Source of the DNA: Ensifer sp. IC4062
Lineage (GTDB): Bacteria; Pseudomonadota; Alphaproteobacteria; Rhizobiales; Rhizobiaceae
Assembly (NCBI RefSeq): GCF_020193575.1
Contig: NZ_JADYVD010000005.1
Location: forward strand, 1 to 64,000
DNA: 64,000 nucleotides
Direction: 5' to 3'
A model generated the notes under the pieces. It did no database searches and was not told the origin of the DNA. It saw only the letters and a program-made list of their open reading frames with translations. A program made the position numbers and the translations under genes. Positions 21,743-32,863 of the stretch are shown here, piece by piece (positions within the stretch are counted from its first letter, which is position 1; each line of letters opens with the position of its first letter).

Positions 21743-22863
21743 GAGCGTGTTTCCTTGAATTTCTCGACTGTCAAACCGCTGGCAATAGCCTCTACGAGAG
21801 AGGCAAGCAAGCGCGCGGCGTCCGGTTTGCCGGTTTCGCGAGCATTGGCGGCCATCTGTGCCAGGGACTGTGGATTGTGCATGGCATCGGCGAGGATGCC
21901 TGCGAGCCGTTCGGAGCTGAGCTCGGCCTGTGCGATCACACGGGCACCGCCCTTGGCCGCGAGTGCGGCCGCATTCGCCGCCTGATCATGATCGAGCGCA
22001 TAGGGATACGGCACGAGGATCGCCGGCCTGCCGATCACCGCGAGCTCGGACACAGTCGATGCACCCGAGCGGCAGACGACGAGCTGAGCGGCTGCTATCC
22101 GCGCCGCCATGTCGTTGAAGAACGGAGAGACTTCCGCCGGAACGCCGAGTTTGTCGTAGGCCGCGATAACGCCTTCCCGGTCCTCGAGGCGCGCCTGCTG
22201 CGTGACCCGCACGCGCTGGCGCGCGGCATCGTCGAGACGGCAGATCGCCTGCGGGACCGCCTGCGAGAAATATTGCGCGCCTTGGCTGCCGCCGAAGACC
22301 ACCAGATGGAACGGCGCGTCGCTCGCAGAAACCGCATAGGGCGCGCCCGCGGCCTCGAGCACGGCCGGACGAATGGGATTGCCGGTCGTCACGGTTTTCG
22401 ACGCGAAAGCACCGGTACCTTCGGGAAGAAAGCCGCCGGCAATCGCCTGCACGCGTGAGGCCAGCATCTTGTTGGCCCGCCCCATCACGGCATTCTGCTC
22501 GTGGATGATCGACGGCACGCCCATTTGGGTCGCAGCGAGCAGCGGCGGCACCGTCGGGTAGCCCCCGAAACCGATGACCGCCTTGGGCTTCAGGCGCGTG
22601 ATCAGCCGCCGCGCCGCGCGCAGGCCGGTCCAGAGCTTCCAGACCGAGCGCACCAGCTTGATCGGGTTCTTCGAGCCGATCGTCGCCGAAGGCACTATGT
22701 GGATTTCGTCGGCAGGAAACCTGTCGGCAAAGCGCTCGGCGCGGCTGTCCGTCACCAGATGCACGGCGTAGCCGGATGCCTTCACTTCGTGCGCCAGCGC
22801 TTCAGCGGGAAAGAGATGGCCGCCGGTGCCCCCGGCGGCAAGAAGAATGATGCCTTTGCTCAT
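21739..22863 (-). CDS. murG: UDP-GlcNAc transferase MurG
   Basis: MurG, 374 residues, a GT-B glycosyltransferase on the inner face of the membrane that converts lipid I to lipid II. The first glycine-rich loop is [16 protein letters not shown], then [16 protein letters not shown], and the C-terminal UDP-GlcNAc site [25 protein letters not shown]. It starts 3 bases after ftsW and overlaps murC. Confidence 0.98.
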   Translation of the reverse strand: MSKGIILLAAGGTGGHLFPAEALAHEVKASGYAVHLVTDSRAERFADRFPADEIHIVPSATIGSKNPIKLVRSVWKLWTGLRAARRLITRLKPKAVIGFGGYPTVPPLLAATQMGVPSIIHEQNAVMGRANKMLASRVQAIAGGFLPEGTGAFASKTVTTGNPIRPAVLEAAGAPYAVSASDAPFHLVVFGGSQGAQYFSQAVPQAICRLDDAARQRVRVTQQARLEDREGVIAAYDKLGVPAEVSPFFNDMAARIAAAQLVVCRSGASTVSELAVIGRPAILVPYPYALDHDQAANAAALAAKGGARVIAQAELSSERLAGILADAMHNPQSLAQMAANARETGKPDAARLLASLVEAIASGLTVEKFKETRS

Positions 22864-22866
22864 GAC

Positions 22867-24021
22867 TTACTCCGCCGGCATTCCAACACCGGATCGAAAG
22901 AGGCTGCGCTCCACGGCGCGCTTTTCCGGCCGGTGGCGGGTCAATGCCAGGATGAAGCCGGCCGTCACGCAGATCGCCACCATCGAGGAGCCGCCATAGG
23001 AAATCAACGGCAGGGTCATGCCCTTAGCCGGAAGCAGTTCAAGGTTTACACCGATATTGATCATCGACTGGATGCCAAGTTGCAGCACAAGACCGGCGAC
23101 GGCAAAGCGGTTGAAATCGTTCCGCTCCCGGAAGGCATGGCTGAGACCGCGCATGACCAGGAAGGAGAAGATCAGCACGATTGCCATACAGAATACGATG
23201 CCGAACTCTTCCGCCGCGACGGCAAAGACGAAGTCGGTGTGACTGTCGGGAATGATGCGCTTGACGACGCCCTCGCCTGGGCCGCGGCCGAACCAGTCGC
23301 CGCGAATGATCGCTTCGCGGGCGGTGTCCACCTGGAAGGTATCGCCCTCCCCGGTTAAGAAACGGTCGATGCGTCCGGCGACGTGCGGCAGCATGGTATA
23401 GGCGACGAAGAAGCCGCCGACCGCGGCGCCCGCAAGCACGATGATCCACAGCCACGGCATGCCGGCCATGAAGAACATGCCGCCCCAGACTGCCGTCGTC
23501 AGGATGGTCTGGCCAAGGTCCGGCTGGGCGACAAGAAGCGCGCCGACGATACCGAAAAGCAGGATGGCGAAAAGATTGCCCGGGATCTCTGGCTGCCGTG
23601 CGTGCTCGGAGAAAAGCCAGGCGCAGACGACCACGAAGGCCGGCTTCATGAATTCCGAGGGCTGAATCGAGATGCCGGCGATCGATATCCAGCGCAGTGA
23701 ACCCTTGACCTCCTGGCCGACGAAGAGAACCAGCACCATCATCCCGAGCGAAATGCCGAGCAGGATGATCGCTGCGCGCCTGACCTGGCGTGGCGAAAGG
23801 AAGGAGATGCCAACCATCACCGCGAGCGACGGCAGGAGGAAGAGCGCATGACGCTTGACGAAGTGGAAGCTGTCGAGGCCGAGCCGTTCGGCGACCGGCG
23901 GGCTCGCCGCGAAGGAGAGCATGAAGCCGACACCCATCAGGAGGATGAAAGTCGCCAGAAAAAATCTGTCGATCGTCCAGAACCAGTCGGCCACGGGGCC
24001 ACGTTCGGCTCGGCTTACCAT
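22867..24021 (-). CDS. ftsW: Septal peptidoglycan glycosyltransferase FtsW
   Basis: A 384-residue SEDS-family polytopic membrane protein with about ten helices, partner of FtsI in septal wall synthesis. Family motifs include the KGSLRWISIAG loop, FMKPAFVV and PLISYGGSSM near the C-terminus. The open frame reaches 24183, but the ATG at 24021 follows AAGGGGACAG and begins the usual cytoplasmic N-terminus. Placed between murD and murG as usual. Confidence 0.97.
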   Translation of the reverse strand: MVSRAERGPVADWFWTIDRFFLATFILLMGVGFMLSFAASPPVAERLGLDSFHFVKRHALFLLPSLAVMVGISFLSPRQVRRAAIILLGISLGMMVLVLFVGQEVKGSLRWISIAGISIQPSEFMKPAFVVVCAWLFSEHARQPEIPGNLFAILLFGIVGALLVAQPDLGQTILTTAVWGGMFFMAGMPWLWIIVLAGAAVGGFFVAYTMLPHVAGRIDRFLTGEGDTFQVDTAREAIIRGDWFGRGPGEGVVKRIIPDSHTDFVFAVAAEEFGIVFCMAIVLIFSFLVMRGLSHAFRERNDFNRFAVAGLVLQLGIQSMINIGVNLELLPAKGMTLPLISYGGSSMVAICVTAGFILALTRHRPEKRAVERSLFRSGVGMPAE

Positions 24022-24086
24022 CTGTCTGTCCCCTTTTCCGGCGCAGGTCTGCGCCAACGTCAATCGTTCAGGCCCGACTCCGCCTG

Positions 24087-25478
24087 TCAGACGAGCATGG
24101 TCACCCCTTCGAGTGCCGCCACCTGCCCGACAAAGGCATCTCCACGCACCTCGAAATTCTTGTATTGGTCGAAGCTTGCGCAAGCCGGGGAGAGCATCAC
24201 GACTGATGGCCTGCCCTCGTCTCGTGCCGCATCCGCTGCCGCATGGGCCACCGCCTTCTCAAGCGTTCCGGAAATCTCGTAGGGCACGGCCTCGCCGAGG
24301 GTCGCGGCAAAGGCCGGCGCAGCCTCGCCGATCAGATAGGCCTTGACGATCTTGGGAAAGAACGGCGCCAGCGACGTAATGCCTCCCTCCTTCGGCAGAC
24401 CGCCGGCGATCCAGTAAATCCGGTCGTAACTCGATAGCGCCGGCGCCGCCGCGTCCGCATTGGTCGCCTTGCTGTCGTTGACGAACACGACATCGCCCTT
24501 CTTCCCAACCGGCTGCATCCGATGTTTCAGGCCCGGGAAGCTGCCAAGTCCGTCGACGATGTCTTTCTCGGCGACCCCGACGGCGAGGCAAGCGGCAATC
24601 GCGGCAGCGGCATTCTGGGCATTATGCCCGCCGCGCAGCGTCTGGATGCCTTCAAGATCGGTGAACAGCGAAGACGTGCCGCCGCTCGCGCGCATCAGCC
24701 GCGAGCCTTCCGCGTAAAACCCCTCGGCAAGCACATTCCGACGAGAAATGCGCACGACCTTGGTTCCGGCGCGTTCCACCCGGTCTGCAATCAGGCTTGA
24801 GAAGCTATCATCGATGCCGACGATCGCCGTGGCGCTCCCGGCCACCAGCCGCTCCTTGATGTTGGCATAGTGCTGCATCGTGCCATGCCGGTCCAAATGG
24901 TCCGGAGTCAGGTTAAGCAGGACGCCGGCGGTGGGCTCGAGCGTCGGCGCAAGATCGATCTGGTAGGAGGAGCATTCCACCACGTAGAAGCGCCCGGCCT
25001 GCGGCGGATCGAGCGTCAGCACAGCTGTACCGATATTGCCGCCAAGCTGGGTGTCCCGCCCGCTTTCCCTCAAGATATGGGCGATCAGCGCGGTCGTGGT
25101 CGACTTGCCGTTGGTGCCGGTGATGGCGATGAACGGGCAATCGGGGGCATGCGCCCGGCGCTCGCGCACGAAAAGTTCCACGTCGCCGATGATCTCGACG
25201 CCGGCCTGGCGGGCGAGATCGACCGTCCAATGCGGCTTCGGATGCGTCAGCGGCACGCCCGGAGAGAGCACGAAGGCGGCGAAAACAGACCAGTCGACGC
25301 TGCGCAGATCGGCCGTCGAAAGCCCCGCGGCCGCAGCCCTGGCGACACTGTCGGGATTATCGTCCCAGGCAACGACCTCCGCCCCGCCCGCCACCAGCGC
25401 TTGCGCCGTCGCGAGGCCGGAACCGCCCAGCCCGAAAAGTGCGACTTTCTTGTCCTTGAATGTGGTGACCGGAATCAT
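24087..25478 (-). CDS. murD: UDP-N-acetylmuramoylalanine--D-glutamate ligase
   Basis: MurD, 463 residues, adds D-Glu to UDP-MurNAc-L-Ala. N-terminal Rossmann-like UDP domain ([17 protein letters not shown]), ATP loop [14 protein letters not shown], then [11 protein letters not shown] and the C-terminal domain with [11 protein letters not shown]. Seven bases after mraY; 65 bases before ftsW. Confidence 0.98.
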   Translation of the reverse strand: MIPVTTFKDKKVALFGLGGSGLATAQALVAGGAEVVAWDDNPDSVARAAAAGLSTADLRSVDWSVFAAFVLSPGVPLTHPKPHWTVDLARQAGVEIIGDVELFVRERRAHAPDCPFIAITGTNGKSTTTALIAHILRESGRDTQLGGNIGTAVLTLDPPQAGRFYVVECSSYQIDLAPTLEPTAGVLLNLTPDHLDRHGTMQHYANIKERLVAGSATAIVGIDDSFSSLIADRVERAGTKVVRISRRNVLAEGFYAEGSRLMRASGGTSSLFTDLEGIQTLRGGHNAQNAAAAIAACLAVGVAEKDIVDGLGSFPGLKHRMQPVGKKGDVVFVNDSKATNADAAAPALSSYDRIYWIAGGLPKEGGITSLAPFFPKIVKAYLIGEAAPAFAATLGEAVPYEISGTLEKAVAHAAADAARDEGRPSVVMLSPACASFDQYKNFEVRGDAFVGQVAALEGVTMLV

Positions 25479-25485
25479 CGCGCAA

Positions 25486-26586
25486 TTACCTGAGCTTCAG
25501 CGTCGAAAGGCCGATCATCGCGAGGATGACGGCGATGATCCAGAAACGGATCACCACCTGACTTTCCGTCCAGCCCTTCTTTTCGAAGTGATGGTGGATC
25601 GGCGCCATGAGGAACACGCGGCGGCCGGTGCGCTTGAACCAAAAGACCTGGATAATGACCGACAGCGTCTCCATGACGAAGAGACCGCCGATGATGATCA
25701 TCACGACTTCATGCTTCGTGGCGACGGCAACGGTGCCGATGAGGCCACCAAGCGCCAGCGAGCCGGTGTCGCCCATGAAGATTGCCGCGGGCGGCGCGTT
25801 GAACCAGAGGAAGCCGAGGCCCGCGCCAATGACGGCGCCGAGGATGACCGCGAGTTCGCCGGTGCCGGGCACGAAATGGATCTGCAGATAGTTCGCAAAG
25901 ACGGCGTTGCCGGCAAGATAGGCGATGAGCCCGAAGGCGGCGGACGCAATCATCACAGGCACGATCGCAAGGCCGTCGAGACCGTCGGTCAGGTTCACGG
26001 CATTGCCCGCGCCGACGATGACGAAACCACCGAAAAGCACGAAGAAATAGCCGAGATTGAGCATCAGGTCCTTGAAGAAGGGGAAGGTCACCGAGGAACC
26101 GAAGGTGGAGCCGGCGGTCCCCGCCGAAAGCGCAGCCTGCATCATGAAGAAGACGGCGATCGCCGCGATCACGAATTCGATGCCAAGGCGGGCCTTGCCG
26201 GAAAAGCCCTTGTCCGACTGCTTGGTCACCTTGAGGTAGTCGTCGTAGAAGCCGATCGCGCCGAAACCGAGCGTCACCAGGAGGGTCGAAACGACATAGA
26301 CGCTCGAAAGGTCGGCCCACAACAGCGACGAGACGACGATACCGGCGAGGATCATCAGGCCGCCCATAGTCGGCGTACCGGCCTTCTTGAAGTGGGTCTG
26401 CGGACCATCGGCGCGGATCGGCTGACCCTTGCCCTGGCGGATGCGAAGCGATGCGATCATCGCCGGGCCGAACAGGAAGACGATCAGGGCGGAAGTGAAG
26501 AGAGCTGCACCCGTGCGGAAAGTGATGTAGCGAAAGAGATTGAAGAATTGAAAGTGGTCCGCCAGTTCCACGAGCCAGATCAGCAT
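25486..26586 (-). CDS. mraY: Phospho-N-acetylmuramoyl-pentapeptide-transferase
   Basis: MraY, 366 residues, a ten-helix membrane enzyme joining UDP-MurNAc-pentapeptide to undecaprenyl phosphate (lipid I). The signature TPTMGG, the DDYLKV segment, [10 protein letters not shown] and the [11 protein letters not shown] motif are all present. The ATG at 26586 (MLIWLVEL) is chosen by family length; the frame extends 12 codons further. A 140-base gap to murF may carry an extra promoter. Confidence 0.97.
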   Translation of the reverse strand: MLIWLVELADHFQFFNLFRYITFRTGAALFTSALIVFLFGPAMIASLRIRQGKGQPIRADGPQTHFKKAGTPTMGGLMILAGIVVSSLLWADLSSVYVVSTLLVTLGFGAIGFYDDYLKVTKQSDKGFSGKARLGIEFVIAAIAVFFMMQAALSAGTAGSTFGSSVTFPFFKDLMLNLGYFFVLFGGFVIVGAGNAVNLTDGLDGLAIVPVMIASAAFGLIAYLAGNAVFANYLQIHFVPGTGELAVILGAVIGAGLGFLWFNAPPAAIFMGDTGSLALGGLIGTVAVATKHEVVMIIIGGLFVMETLSVIIQVFWFKRTGRRVFLMAPIHHHFEKKGWTESQVVIRFWIIAVILAMIGLSTLKLR

Positions 26587-26726
26587 AAGGGACCTTTCCC
26601 CAAAGGTTTTAGAATCGGACACCGTCCAACAGAATCATCTGATAGACGTTACCCACTTGTAGTCGACTATGTTAGGCCATATCCCCTGGCCGAGCGCGGT
26701 ATCCACCACATGCAGTGGCGGCAACG

Positions 26727-28160
26727 CTATACTTCCCCGCCCCTTGGCGCCTCTTCCGGATAGGCATTGAGAAGCGCCTGGACTATCCGCCCGCAGCCGG
26801 TTCCCTTCGACGACTTGACCATCACCACATCGCCGGCGGCAACCGCTGCGAGCGCATAGTTCGTGAGATCGTCGACAGCTTCGCGATAGACGACCGAAAC
26901 CTCTGAAGGCAGGGCGTCGCGCAGATGCGCCATCTCAGGCCCGGCAAGCCAGACGTCGGCAATGCCGGCCTCGACGATCGGCCCGGCAAGAGCGGCATGA
27001 ACTTCCGCCGCGTGCTCGCCCATCTCCAGCATGTCGCCGAGGATCGCGATCCGGCGTCCGCCGACGGGCGGCTCGGCGTCGCGCAGCAGCGAGATCGCGG
27101 CGCGCATCGAGGCCGGGTTGGCATTGTAACTCTCGTCGATGAGAGTCAATCGACCCGCGCCGACCTTCAGGCGGTGCTGCAGTCCCCTGCCTTTTTCCGG
27201 CCGCATCGTCGCAAGCGAGGCCAAGACCTGATCGAGATCGGCGCCTGCAAGCTTCGCCGCCGCGATTACGGCCAGGGCGTTCTCGGCGATATGCCGTCCC
27301 GGAGCGCCGATCGCGACTTCCAGCGTCCTGCCGCCGATCCCCGCCCAAAGCACCGATCCTTCCGATCGACCGGTGAATTCGACCAGCCGGAACTCGGCTT
27401 TCGGATTGGCGCCGAAGGAATGGATGTAGCTCACGCCGGCAGCGGCCGCGGCGCGCTCCAGGATGGTGAATTGCGCGCTGTCGATATTGAGGACGGCGTG
27501 GCCGCCTTTGACGACACCCTCGAAAATCTCGGCCTTTGCCGCCGCGATCTCATCGAGGCTTTGGAAATTGCCGAGATGGGCGGGGGCGATGCTGGTGACG
27601 ACCGCCACATGCGGGCGAACCATCTTCGTCAGCGGCCGGATCTCGCCCGGGTGATTCATGCCGATCTCGAAAATGCCGTAGTCGGTGGCCTCAGGCATCC
27701 GCGCCAGGGTCAACGGCACACCCCAGTGATTGTTGAAGGAGGCAACGGAGGCGTGCACGCGGCCGACCGGGGACAGCACATGTCTCAGCATCTCCTTCGT
27801 CGTGGTCTTTCCGACCGATCCGGTGACAGCGATGACCTTTGCCGCACTGCGGTCGCGCGCAGCGCAGCCGAGGCGGATCAATGCCTCCAGCACGTCATCG
27901 ACGACGATCATTGGCGCGATCAGCCGGCCGAGGGCGGGAATCTTGCCCTCACTGACGACAAGAAGCGAAGCTCCATTGGCAAGTGCGATCCCGGCATAGT
28001 CATGGCCATCGACGCGATCGCCCTTGATCGCGAAAAACGCCTCGCCCTTGTTGATCGTTCGGCTGTCGATCGAGATGCCGACAATGCCCTCTGGCAGACT
28101 TCCGACCGGACGGCCGTTCATCGCAGCCAGAAGATCGCTGCTTGTCCAGAGCCAGTTCAA
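26727..28160 (-). CDS. murF: UDP-N-acetylmuramoyl-tripeptide--D-alanyl-D-alanine ligase
   Basis: MurF, 477 residues, adds D-Ala-D-Ala made by Ddl. ATP loop AVTGSVGKTTTKEML, the NHWGVPLTLARM and EIGMNHPGEI segments, and ESYNANPASM in the third domain. It begins with a rare TTG at 28160, supported by GGGAGGG seven bases upstream and by spacing of a single base to the murE stop; the next ATG is 13 codons inside. Confidence 0.97.
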   Translation of the reverse strand: MNWLWTSSDLLAAMNGRPVGSLPEGIVGISIDSRTINKGEAFFAIKGDRVDGHDYAGIALANGASLLVVSEGKIPALGRLIAPMIVVDDVLEALIRLGCAARDRSAAKVIAVTGSVGKTTTKEMLRHVLSPVGRVHASVASFNNHWGVPLTLARMPEATDYGIFEIGMNHPGEIRPLTKMVRPHVAVVTSIAPAHLGNFQSLDEIAAAKAEIFEGVVKGGHAVLNIDSAQFTILERAAAAAGVSYIHSFGANPKAEFRLVEFTGRSEGSVLWAGIGGRTLEVAIGAPGRHIAENALAVIAAAKLAGADLDQVLASLATMRPEKGRGLQHRLKVGAGRLTLIDESYNANPASMRAAISLLRDAEPPVGGRRIAILGDMLEMGEHAAEVHAALAGPIVEAGIADVWLAGPEMAHLRDALPSEVSVVYREAVDDLTNYALAAVAAGDVVMVKSSKGTGCGRIVQALLNAYPEEAPRGGEV

Positions 28161-28161
28161 G

Positions 28162-29622
28162 TCACAGCCCTCCCAATGCCTTGCGTACTTCCTCGTGGTC
28201 CGAGAACGGCAGCGTCACGGAACCAATCGTCTGCCCTTCCTCATGTCCCTTGCCGGCCACGATCAGCGTGTCACCGCTTTTCAGCATCCCGACCGCCGTG
28301 CGGATCGCCTCGGCGCGATCGCCGATTTCGGTCGCGCCTTTCGCCGCGGCCATGATTTCGGCGCGGATGACCTCCGGCACTTCCGAGCGCGGGTTGTCGT
28401 CGGTCACGATCACCACGTCGGCAAGCCGCGTGGCGATCTCGCCCATGATCGGCCGCTTACCCTTGTCGCGATCGCCACCGCAGCCGAACACGATAATGAT
28501 CCGGCCGGTGGTGAAAGGACGAACCGACGTCAGGACGTTCTCCAACGCATCCGGCTTGTGGGCATAATCCACATAGGCGAGAGCGCCGTCCTTCGTGTGC
28601 CCGACGAGTTCCAGGCGCCCGGACGCGCCCTGCAATTTCTCGAGCGCCGAAAAAGCCGCCTTGGCGCTGATGCCGGTGGACATGGCAAGGCCGGCAGCAA
28701 CCAGCGCGTTGGCGATCTGAAAGTCGCCGGCAAGCGGCACGTGGATTTCAAAAATATCGTCGCCGATATGCACCTCTGCCGACTGCTTGTGACGGAAGTG
28801 CTCGACGCGCTTCAATGTGATGAATTCACCCTTGCGTCCGACGGTGCGCACATCCTGGCCGGCCTTGCGGGCGGCGGCGATCGCCTGGTCCGACCATTGG
28901 TCGTCGGCGAAGATCACCGCCGGCGCGCCCTTGGGCAAGAGGTCGGAGAAAAGCCGCATCTTCGAGGCCATATAGTGCTCGACCGTGGGATGATAGTCCA
29001 TGTGGTCGCGGCCGAGATTGGTGAAGGCGGCGGCGGCAAGCCGAACGCCGTCGAGACGGCTCTGGTCGAGGCCGTGGCTGGAGGCTTCCATCGCCGCGTG
29101 GGTTACGCCGGCATCGGCGAGTTCCTTAAGCAGCTTGTGCAGCGAGACCGGTTCCGGCGTGGTCAGCGATCCGTAGTCGTTGCGCCCCGGCGCCACGACG
29201 CCGGTCGTTCCGATCATCGCGGCGACATGGCCCGAATGCGCCCAGATCTGCCGGGTGAACGAGGCGACGGAGGTCTTGCCGGCCGTGCCGGTCACCGCCA
29301 CCATGGTCTCCGGCTGGCGACCGTAGAAGGCGGCTGCAGCCTTCGCCAGGAAACGGCGCGGCTCCGAGAGCCCGAATACCGGCACGCCAGCCTCAACAAC
29401 CGCGCCAGCCTCGGTGATCACAGCAGCGGCGCCACGCGAAAGAGCGTCGGCGATATAGGCCGCACCGTTCGCCTTTGTCCCGGCGACGGCGACGAAAAGA
29501 TCGCCCGGTTTGACCTGCCGGCTATCGGCCGTAATGCCGGCGATCTCGAGATCCGAGGAAACGCCCTTCAGTTGCGCCGAAAGTTCCGGGAAAGCTGCTC
29601 CCGTCAGGTCCTTGATCTTCAT
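28162..29622 (-). CDS. murE: UDP-MurNAc-L-Ala-D-Glu--meso-diaminopimelate ligase
   Basis: MurE, 486 residues. ATP loop [13 protein letters not shown], substrate segment [12 protein letters not shown], and the DDNPRSE motif (in [14 protein letters not shown]) that marks specificity for meso-diaminopimelate rather than lysine. The start at 29622 (MKIKDL) is preferred over a Met six codons upstream by family length. One base before murF, 66 after ftsI. Confidence 0.97.
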   Translation of the reverse strand: MKIKDLTGAAFPELSAQLKGVSSDLEIAGITADSRQVKPGDLFVAVAGTKANGAAYIADALSRGAAAVITEAGAVVEAGVPVFGLSEPRRFLAKAAAAFYGRQPETMVAVTGTAGKTSVASFTRQIWAHSGHVAAMIGTTGVVAPGRNDYGSLTTPEPVSLHKLLKELADAGVTHAAMEASSHGLDQSRLDGVRLAAAAFTNLGRDHMDYHPTVEHYMASKMRLFSDLLPKGAPAVIFADDQWSDQAIAAARKAGQDVRTVGRKGEFITLKRVEHFRHKQSAEVHIGDDIFEIHVPLAGDFQIANALVAAGLAMSTGISAKAAFSALEKLQGASGRLELVGHTKDGALAYVDYAHKPDALENVLTSVRPFTTGRIIIVFGCGGDRDKGKRPIMGEIATRLADVVIVTDDNPRSEVPEVIRAEIMAAAKGATEIGDRAEAIRTAVGMLKSGDTLIVAGKGHEEGQTIGSVTLPFSDHEEVRKALGGL

Positions 29623-29688
29623 GAACTGCATGTCTCGCATCGATATCGATCCGCCGGATCGCGAATCGTTCGCATTCTCATTTCACGG

Positions 29689-31434
29689 TCAATAAGACAC
29701 AAGCAAGGCAGAACCGTCTTCTCCAAATTTCGGCTCGACGCCGAGAAGCGGCGCGGAGCGGCTGATGATGTCTCGCACCATGGGCGCTGCGTTGGAGCCG
29801 GCAGTCCGCCCGCCACCTTCCCCGGTCTTCGGCGCATCGATGAAGGTCAGCACGATGTATTTGGGGTTGTCGATCGGGAATGCGGCGAGGAAGGCGTTGA
29901 AGTTCAGATCATTGGCATAGCGGCCGTTGACGACCTTGTCGGCCGTGCCGGTCTTGCCGCCGACATTGAAGCCCGGAACAAGCGCCCGCTTGCCCGAACC
30001 GGCGATGCCATTCCAACGAAGCAGATAGCGCATGTCGTCACTGGTGCTCTTCTTGACGACTGCCGTCGCAAGTTCGCTCGCCTCCTCCTCCGTGCGCGGC
30101 AGGAAAGTCGGGGGCAGCAGCTTGCCGCCATTGACCAGTGCAGCACCGGCTACCGCCGTCTGCAGCGGCGTCGTCGAGACGCCGTGACCGAAGGAGATGG
30201 TGATCGAGCTGATCTTCTTCCACTCACGCGGCTGGCTCGGCGTCTTGACCTCGGGAAGCTCCGTCGGAAGCTTCGTCAGAAGGCCGAGCCGGGTCAGGAA
30301 TTCCTTGTGCCCGGGGATGCCGACCAGGTCGGCAATCTTGGCCGTGCCGATGTTCGAGGAATACTGAAAGATTTCCGGCACCGTCAGGACGCGACGCTTG
30401 CCGTGGAAGTCCTTGATGGTAAAGCCGCCGATCCGGATCGGCGCGGTCGCGTCGAAGCTGTCGTTGAGCGTCACCTTGCCGGAATCGAGACCCATCGCGA
30501 TGGTGAAGGTCTTGAAGGTGGACCCCATCTCGAACGTGCCGTTCGACATGCGGTTCATCCAGCCCTCCTCGGCGCCTTCCGCCGGCTTGTTCGGATCGTA
30601 GTCCGGAACGGAGGCCATTGCCAGCACCTCGCCGGTATTGACGTCGAGCACGACGGCGCCGGCGGCGATCGCCTGATAGTTCTTCATGCCTGCATCAATG
30701 ACGTCGCGCACGATGTTCTGAACGCGCACGTCGATCGAGAGCCGGACCGGCTCGAGCTTGGCGTCGCTGGTCATGCCGATGGCGGCCAGATCGGCAAGCC
30801 CCTGATCGTCGATATAGCGCTCCATTCCGGCAACGCCGCGGTTATCGATATTGACATGACCAAGGATGTGGGCGGCGGTCGGGCCACCGGGGTAGAAGCG
30901 CCGCTTTTCCGGACGGAAGCCGACGCCGGGGATCCCGAGCGCCAGGATTTCACTCTGCTGCTTCGGCGTCAGCTGCCGGCGCAGCCATTGGAAGCGGGAT
31001 TTCGACTTGAGCTTGTTGTAGATCTCGCGGGCGTTGAGATCGGGCAGAACCGTCGCCAGACGCTCCACCGCTTCGTCGGCATCGACGATCTTGTGCGGCT
31101 CGGCATAGAGGGACACGGTGCGGATATCAGTTGCGAGGATTTCGCCGTTGCGATCGAGTATGTCTGGCCGTGAAGCCATGAGACTGTCGGCGGGCCCGAT
31201 CGAGGAGACGGTTTCCGGCTGCGCGATGCCGTACTGCACCAGCCTCCCGCCGATCACGGCATAGACGATGCCGAAGCTGGCAATGACGATCGCCACCCGG
31301 TTCTTGGCCTGGCTTGCGCTCTTCTTGCGCGTTCCCTGGATCGTGACATTGACCCCATCGGATGGGCGGTTGTTACCGCCCGCCGAGAAATGCGCCTTGC
31401 TCTTCAGCACCATGATACGGGAGAGAAACGACAT
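29689..31434 (-). CDS. ftsI: Septal transpeptidase FtsI (PBP3-type)
   Basis: A 581-residue class B penicillin-binding protein. A basic cytoplasmic N-terminus, one membrane helix around residues 45-65, a pedestal (PBP dimer) domain and the transpeptidase domain with STFK (in GSTFKTF), SSN (in YSSNIGTAKIA) and KTG (in GGKTGTADK) catalytic motifs. It makes septal cross-links with FtsW. The start codon shares one base with the ftsL stop (TAATG), a coupled arrangement. Confidence 0.97.
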   Translation of the reverse strand: MSFLSRIMVLKSKAHFSAGGNNRPSDGVNVTIQGTRKKSASQAKNRVAIVIASFGIVYAVIGGRLVQYGIAQPETVSSIGPADSLMASRPDILDRNGEILATDIRTVSLYAEPHKIVDADEAVERLATVLPDLNAREIYNKLKSKSRFQWLRRQLTPKQQSEILALGIPGVGFRPEKRRFYPGGPTAAHILGHVNIDNRGVAGMERYIDDQGLADLAAIGMTSDAKLEPVRLSIDVRVQNIVRDVIDAGMKNYQAIAAGAVVLDVNTGEVLAMASVPDYDPNKPAEGAEEGWMNRMSNGTFEMGSTFKTFTIAMGLDSGKVTLNDSFDATAPIRIGGFTIKDFHGKRRVLTVPEIFQYSSNIGTAKIADLVGIPGHKEFLTRLGLLTKLPTELPEVKTPSQPREWKKISSITISFGHGVSTTPLQTAVAGAALVNGGKLLPPTFLPRTEEEASELATAVVKKSTSDDMRYLLRWNGIAGSGKRALVPGFNVGGKTGTADKVVNGRYANDLNFNAFLAAFPIDNPKYIVLTFIDAPKTGEGGGRTAGSNAAPMVRDIISRSAPLLGVEPKFGEDGSALLVSY

Positions 31435-31817
31435 TAGCGCGCCACCGATCCTGTTGCGATACCATCTGTCTTGATGACGGCGGCAATGCCGTCTTCAGCG
31501 GCCTTGTCGTCTTCCGGTTGCGGAAGATCCGCTTTCAGCATCGGAAGCTCCTCGGGCCGCGCGAGTTGCGTCGAGGGGGTCGGCGCGAGCTGCAGGTCGG
31601 CGGCGAAAGCGGCCACGAGGCGCTCTAGCCGGTTCGGCTGGGTCAGCAGTGCCCAATCCGCCCGCAAGAGATCGATCGTATCTTCCTCGAGCTTGATGGC
31701 GGCGTCGAGCCGGCGAACTTCTTCGCGCTTGTTCTCGGCCTGATGTTTGATCGTGTAGGTGACCGTAGCGGCTGCCGTCATGACGACGATCAGGACAATG
31801 TCGAGCGTTCGCAGCAT
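31434..31817 (-). CDS. ftsL: FtsL-like cell division protein
   Basis: A 127-residue bitopic protein with one N-terminal membrane helix (LDIVLIVVMTAAATVTYTI) and a following coiled coil (EEVRRLDAAIKLEEDTIDLLRADW), the FtsL pattern. FtsL joins FtsB and FtsQ and activates FtsW/FtsI. The primary sequence is weakly conserved; the call rests on topology and on its place between rsmH and ftsI. A Pro/Ala/Asp-rich tail of about 50 residues follows the coiled coil. Confidence 0.9.
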   Translation of the reverse strand: MLRTLDIVLIVVMTAAATVTYTIKHQAENKREEVRRLDAAIKLEEDTIDLLRADWALLTQPNRLERLVAAFAADLQLAPTPSTQLARPEELPMLKADLPQPEDDKAAEDGIAAVIKTDGIATGSVAR

Positions 31818-31823
31818 CTTCTC

Positions 31824-32849
31824 TTAGCCCCCCAGTTTCGCAAGGCTCGCCAGTTCCGGCAGATTGAAAATGGACAGATCGTTTCCCGGCGACGGGGCCT
31901 CCGTGCGGATGCCGGCCCTGAGCTTGGCGGACCGGGCGCGCGGATTGCGGGACGCTTCTTCCTCGCTGGCCCCAATCATAGGCTTGCCAACTGGCGCGAA
32001 GGTTGCAGCGCGCGCCGCGACCATCGGCAGATGGCGGGATCCGGCCGCCTTGCCGGACCGGTCCTGAAAGAATGCCTTGACGATCCTGTCTTCGAGAGAA
32101 TGGAAGGTGACGACGACAAGGCGCCCACCGGGCTTCAGCACCCGCTCCGCAGCGAAAAGCGCATTGGCGAGCTCTCCGAGTTCGTCGTTGACGAAAATGC
32201 GCAGCGCCTGAAAGACGCGGGTTGCGGGATGGATCTTGTCCTTGGCCTTGCGCGGCGTCACGGTCTCGATGAGGCCCGCGAGGTCGCGCGTCGTTTCGAA
32301 CGGCGCCTCCGCGCGGCGCTTTTCGATGGCGCGGGCAATGCGGCCCGCCTGCTTCTCCTCGCCGAGGAAGCCGAAGATGCGGATGAGATCGGAGACCTTG
32401 GCGCGATTGACGACATCGGCAGCAGAGACACCGGCGGCCGACATGCGCATATCGAGAGGCCCTTTCTTCTGGAAAGAAAAGCCCCGCTCGGCCTCGTCGA
32501 TCTGCATCGAGGAAACCCCGATATCCAGCACGACGCCGTCGAGGCCTTCTGCCGGCGCATGTTCGGCGAGTTCGGAAAAACGGGAATGAACGAGCTTGAG
32601 CCGCCCTTCGGCGGCGGCGACAAGAGGTTGACCTGCGGCAATCGCCGTCGGATCGCGGTCGAGCGCGACCACTTCGGCTCCCGCTTTCAGAATGGCGGAC
32701 GTATAGCCGCCGGCACCAAAGGTGCCATCGAGAATGACCTTGCCGGGTGCAGGATCGAGGGCAGCGAGCACTTCGCTCAGGAGGACGGGAATGTGACGAA
32801 CCGGTCCGCCGTCGGCTTCAGAATCTCCGCCGCCTTGATCCGTCACCAT
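31824..32849 (-). CDS. rsmH: 16S rRNA (cytosine(1402)-N(4))-methyltransferase
   Basis: RsmH (MraW), 341 residues, methylates C1402 of 16S rRNA with SAM. Starts [15 protein letters not shown], then [10 protein letters not shown], the SAM loop [33 protein letters not shown] and the C-terminal [13 protein letters not shown]. The frame runs upstream to 33491 through mraZ, but that part is a shadow: the ATG at 32849 has GGAGAGG before it and gives the normal length. 14 bases after mraZ. Confidence 0.97.
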   Translation of the reverse strand: MVTDQGGGDSEADGGPVRHIPVLLSEVLAALDPAPGKVILDGTFGAGGYTSAILKAGAEVVALDRDPTAIAAGQPLVAAAEGRLKLVHSRFSELAEHAPAEGLDGVVLDIGVSSMQIDEAERGFSFQKKGPLDMRMSAAGVSAADVVNRAKVSDLIRIFGFLGEEKQAGRIARAIEKRRAEAPFETTRDLAGLIETVTPRKAKDKIHPATRVFQALRIFVNDELGELANALFAAERVLKPGGRLVVVTFHSLEDRIVKAFFQDRSGKAAGSRHLPMVAARAATFAPVGKPMIGASEEEASRNPRARSAKLRAGIRTEAPSPGNDLSIFNLPELASLAKLGG

Positions 32850-32863
32850 TCCGCCTCTCCATT

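Noticed and set aside
28024-31173. A 1049-codon plus-strand open frame opposite murF-murE-ftsI
   Set aside because: It lies antisense to three well-recognised genes; high-GC third positions on one strand keep an opposite frame free of stops. The translation has no recognisable domain.
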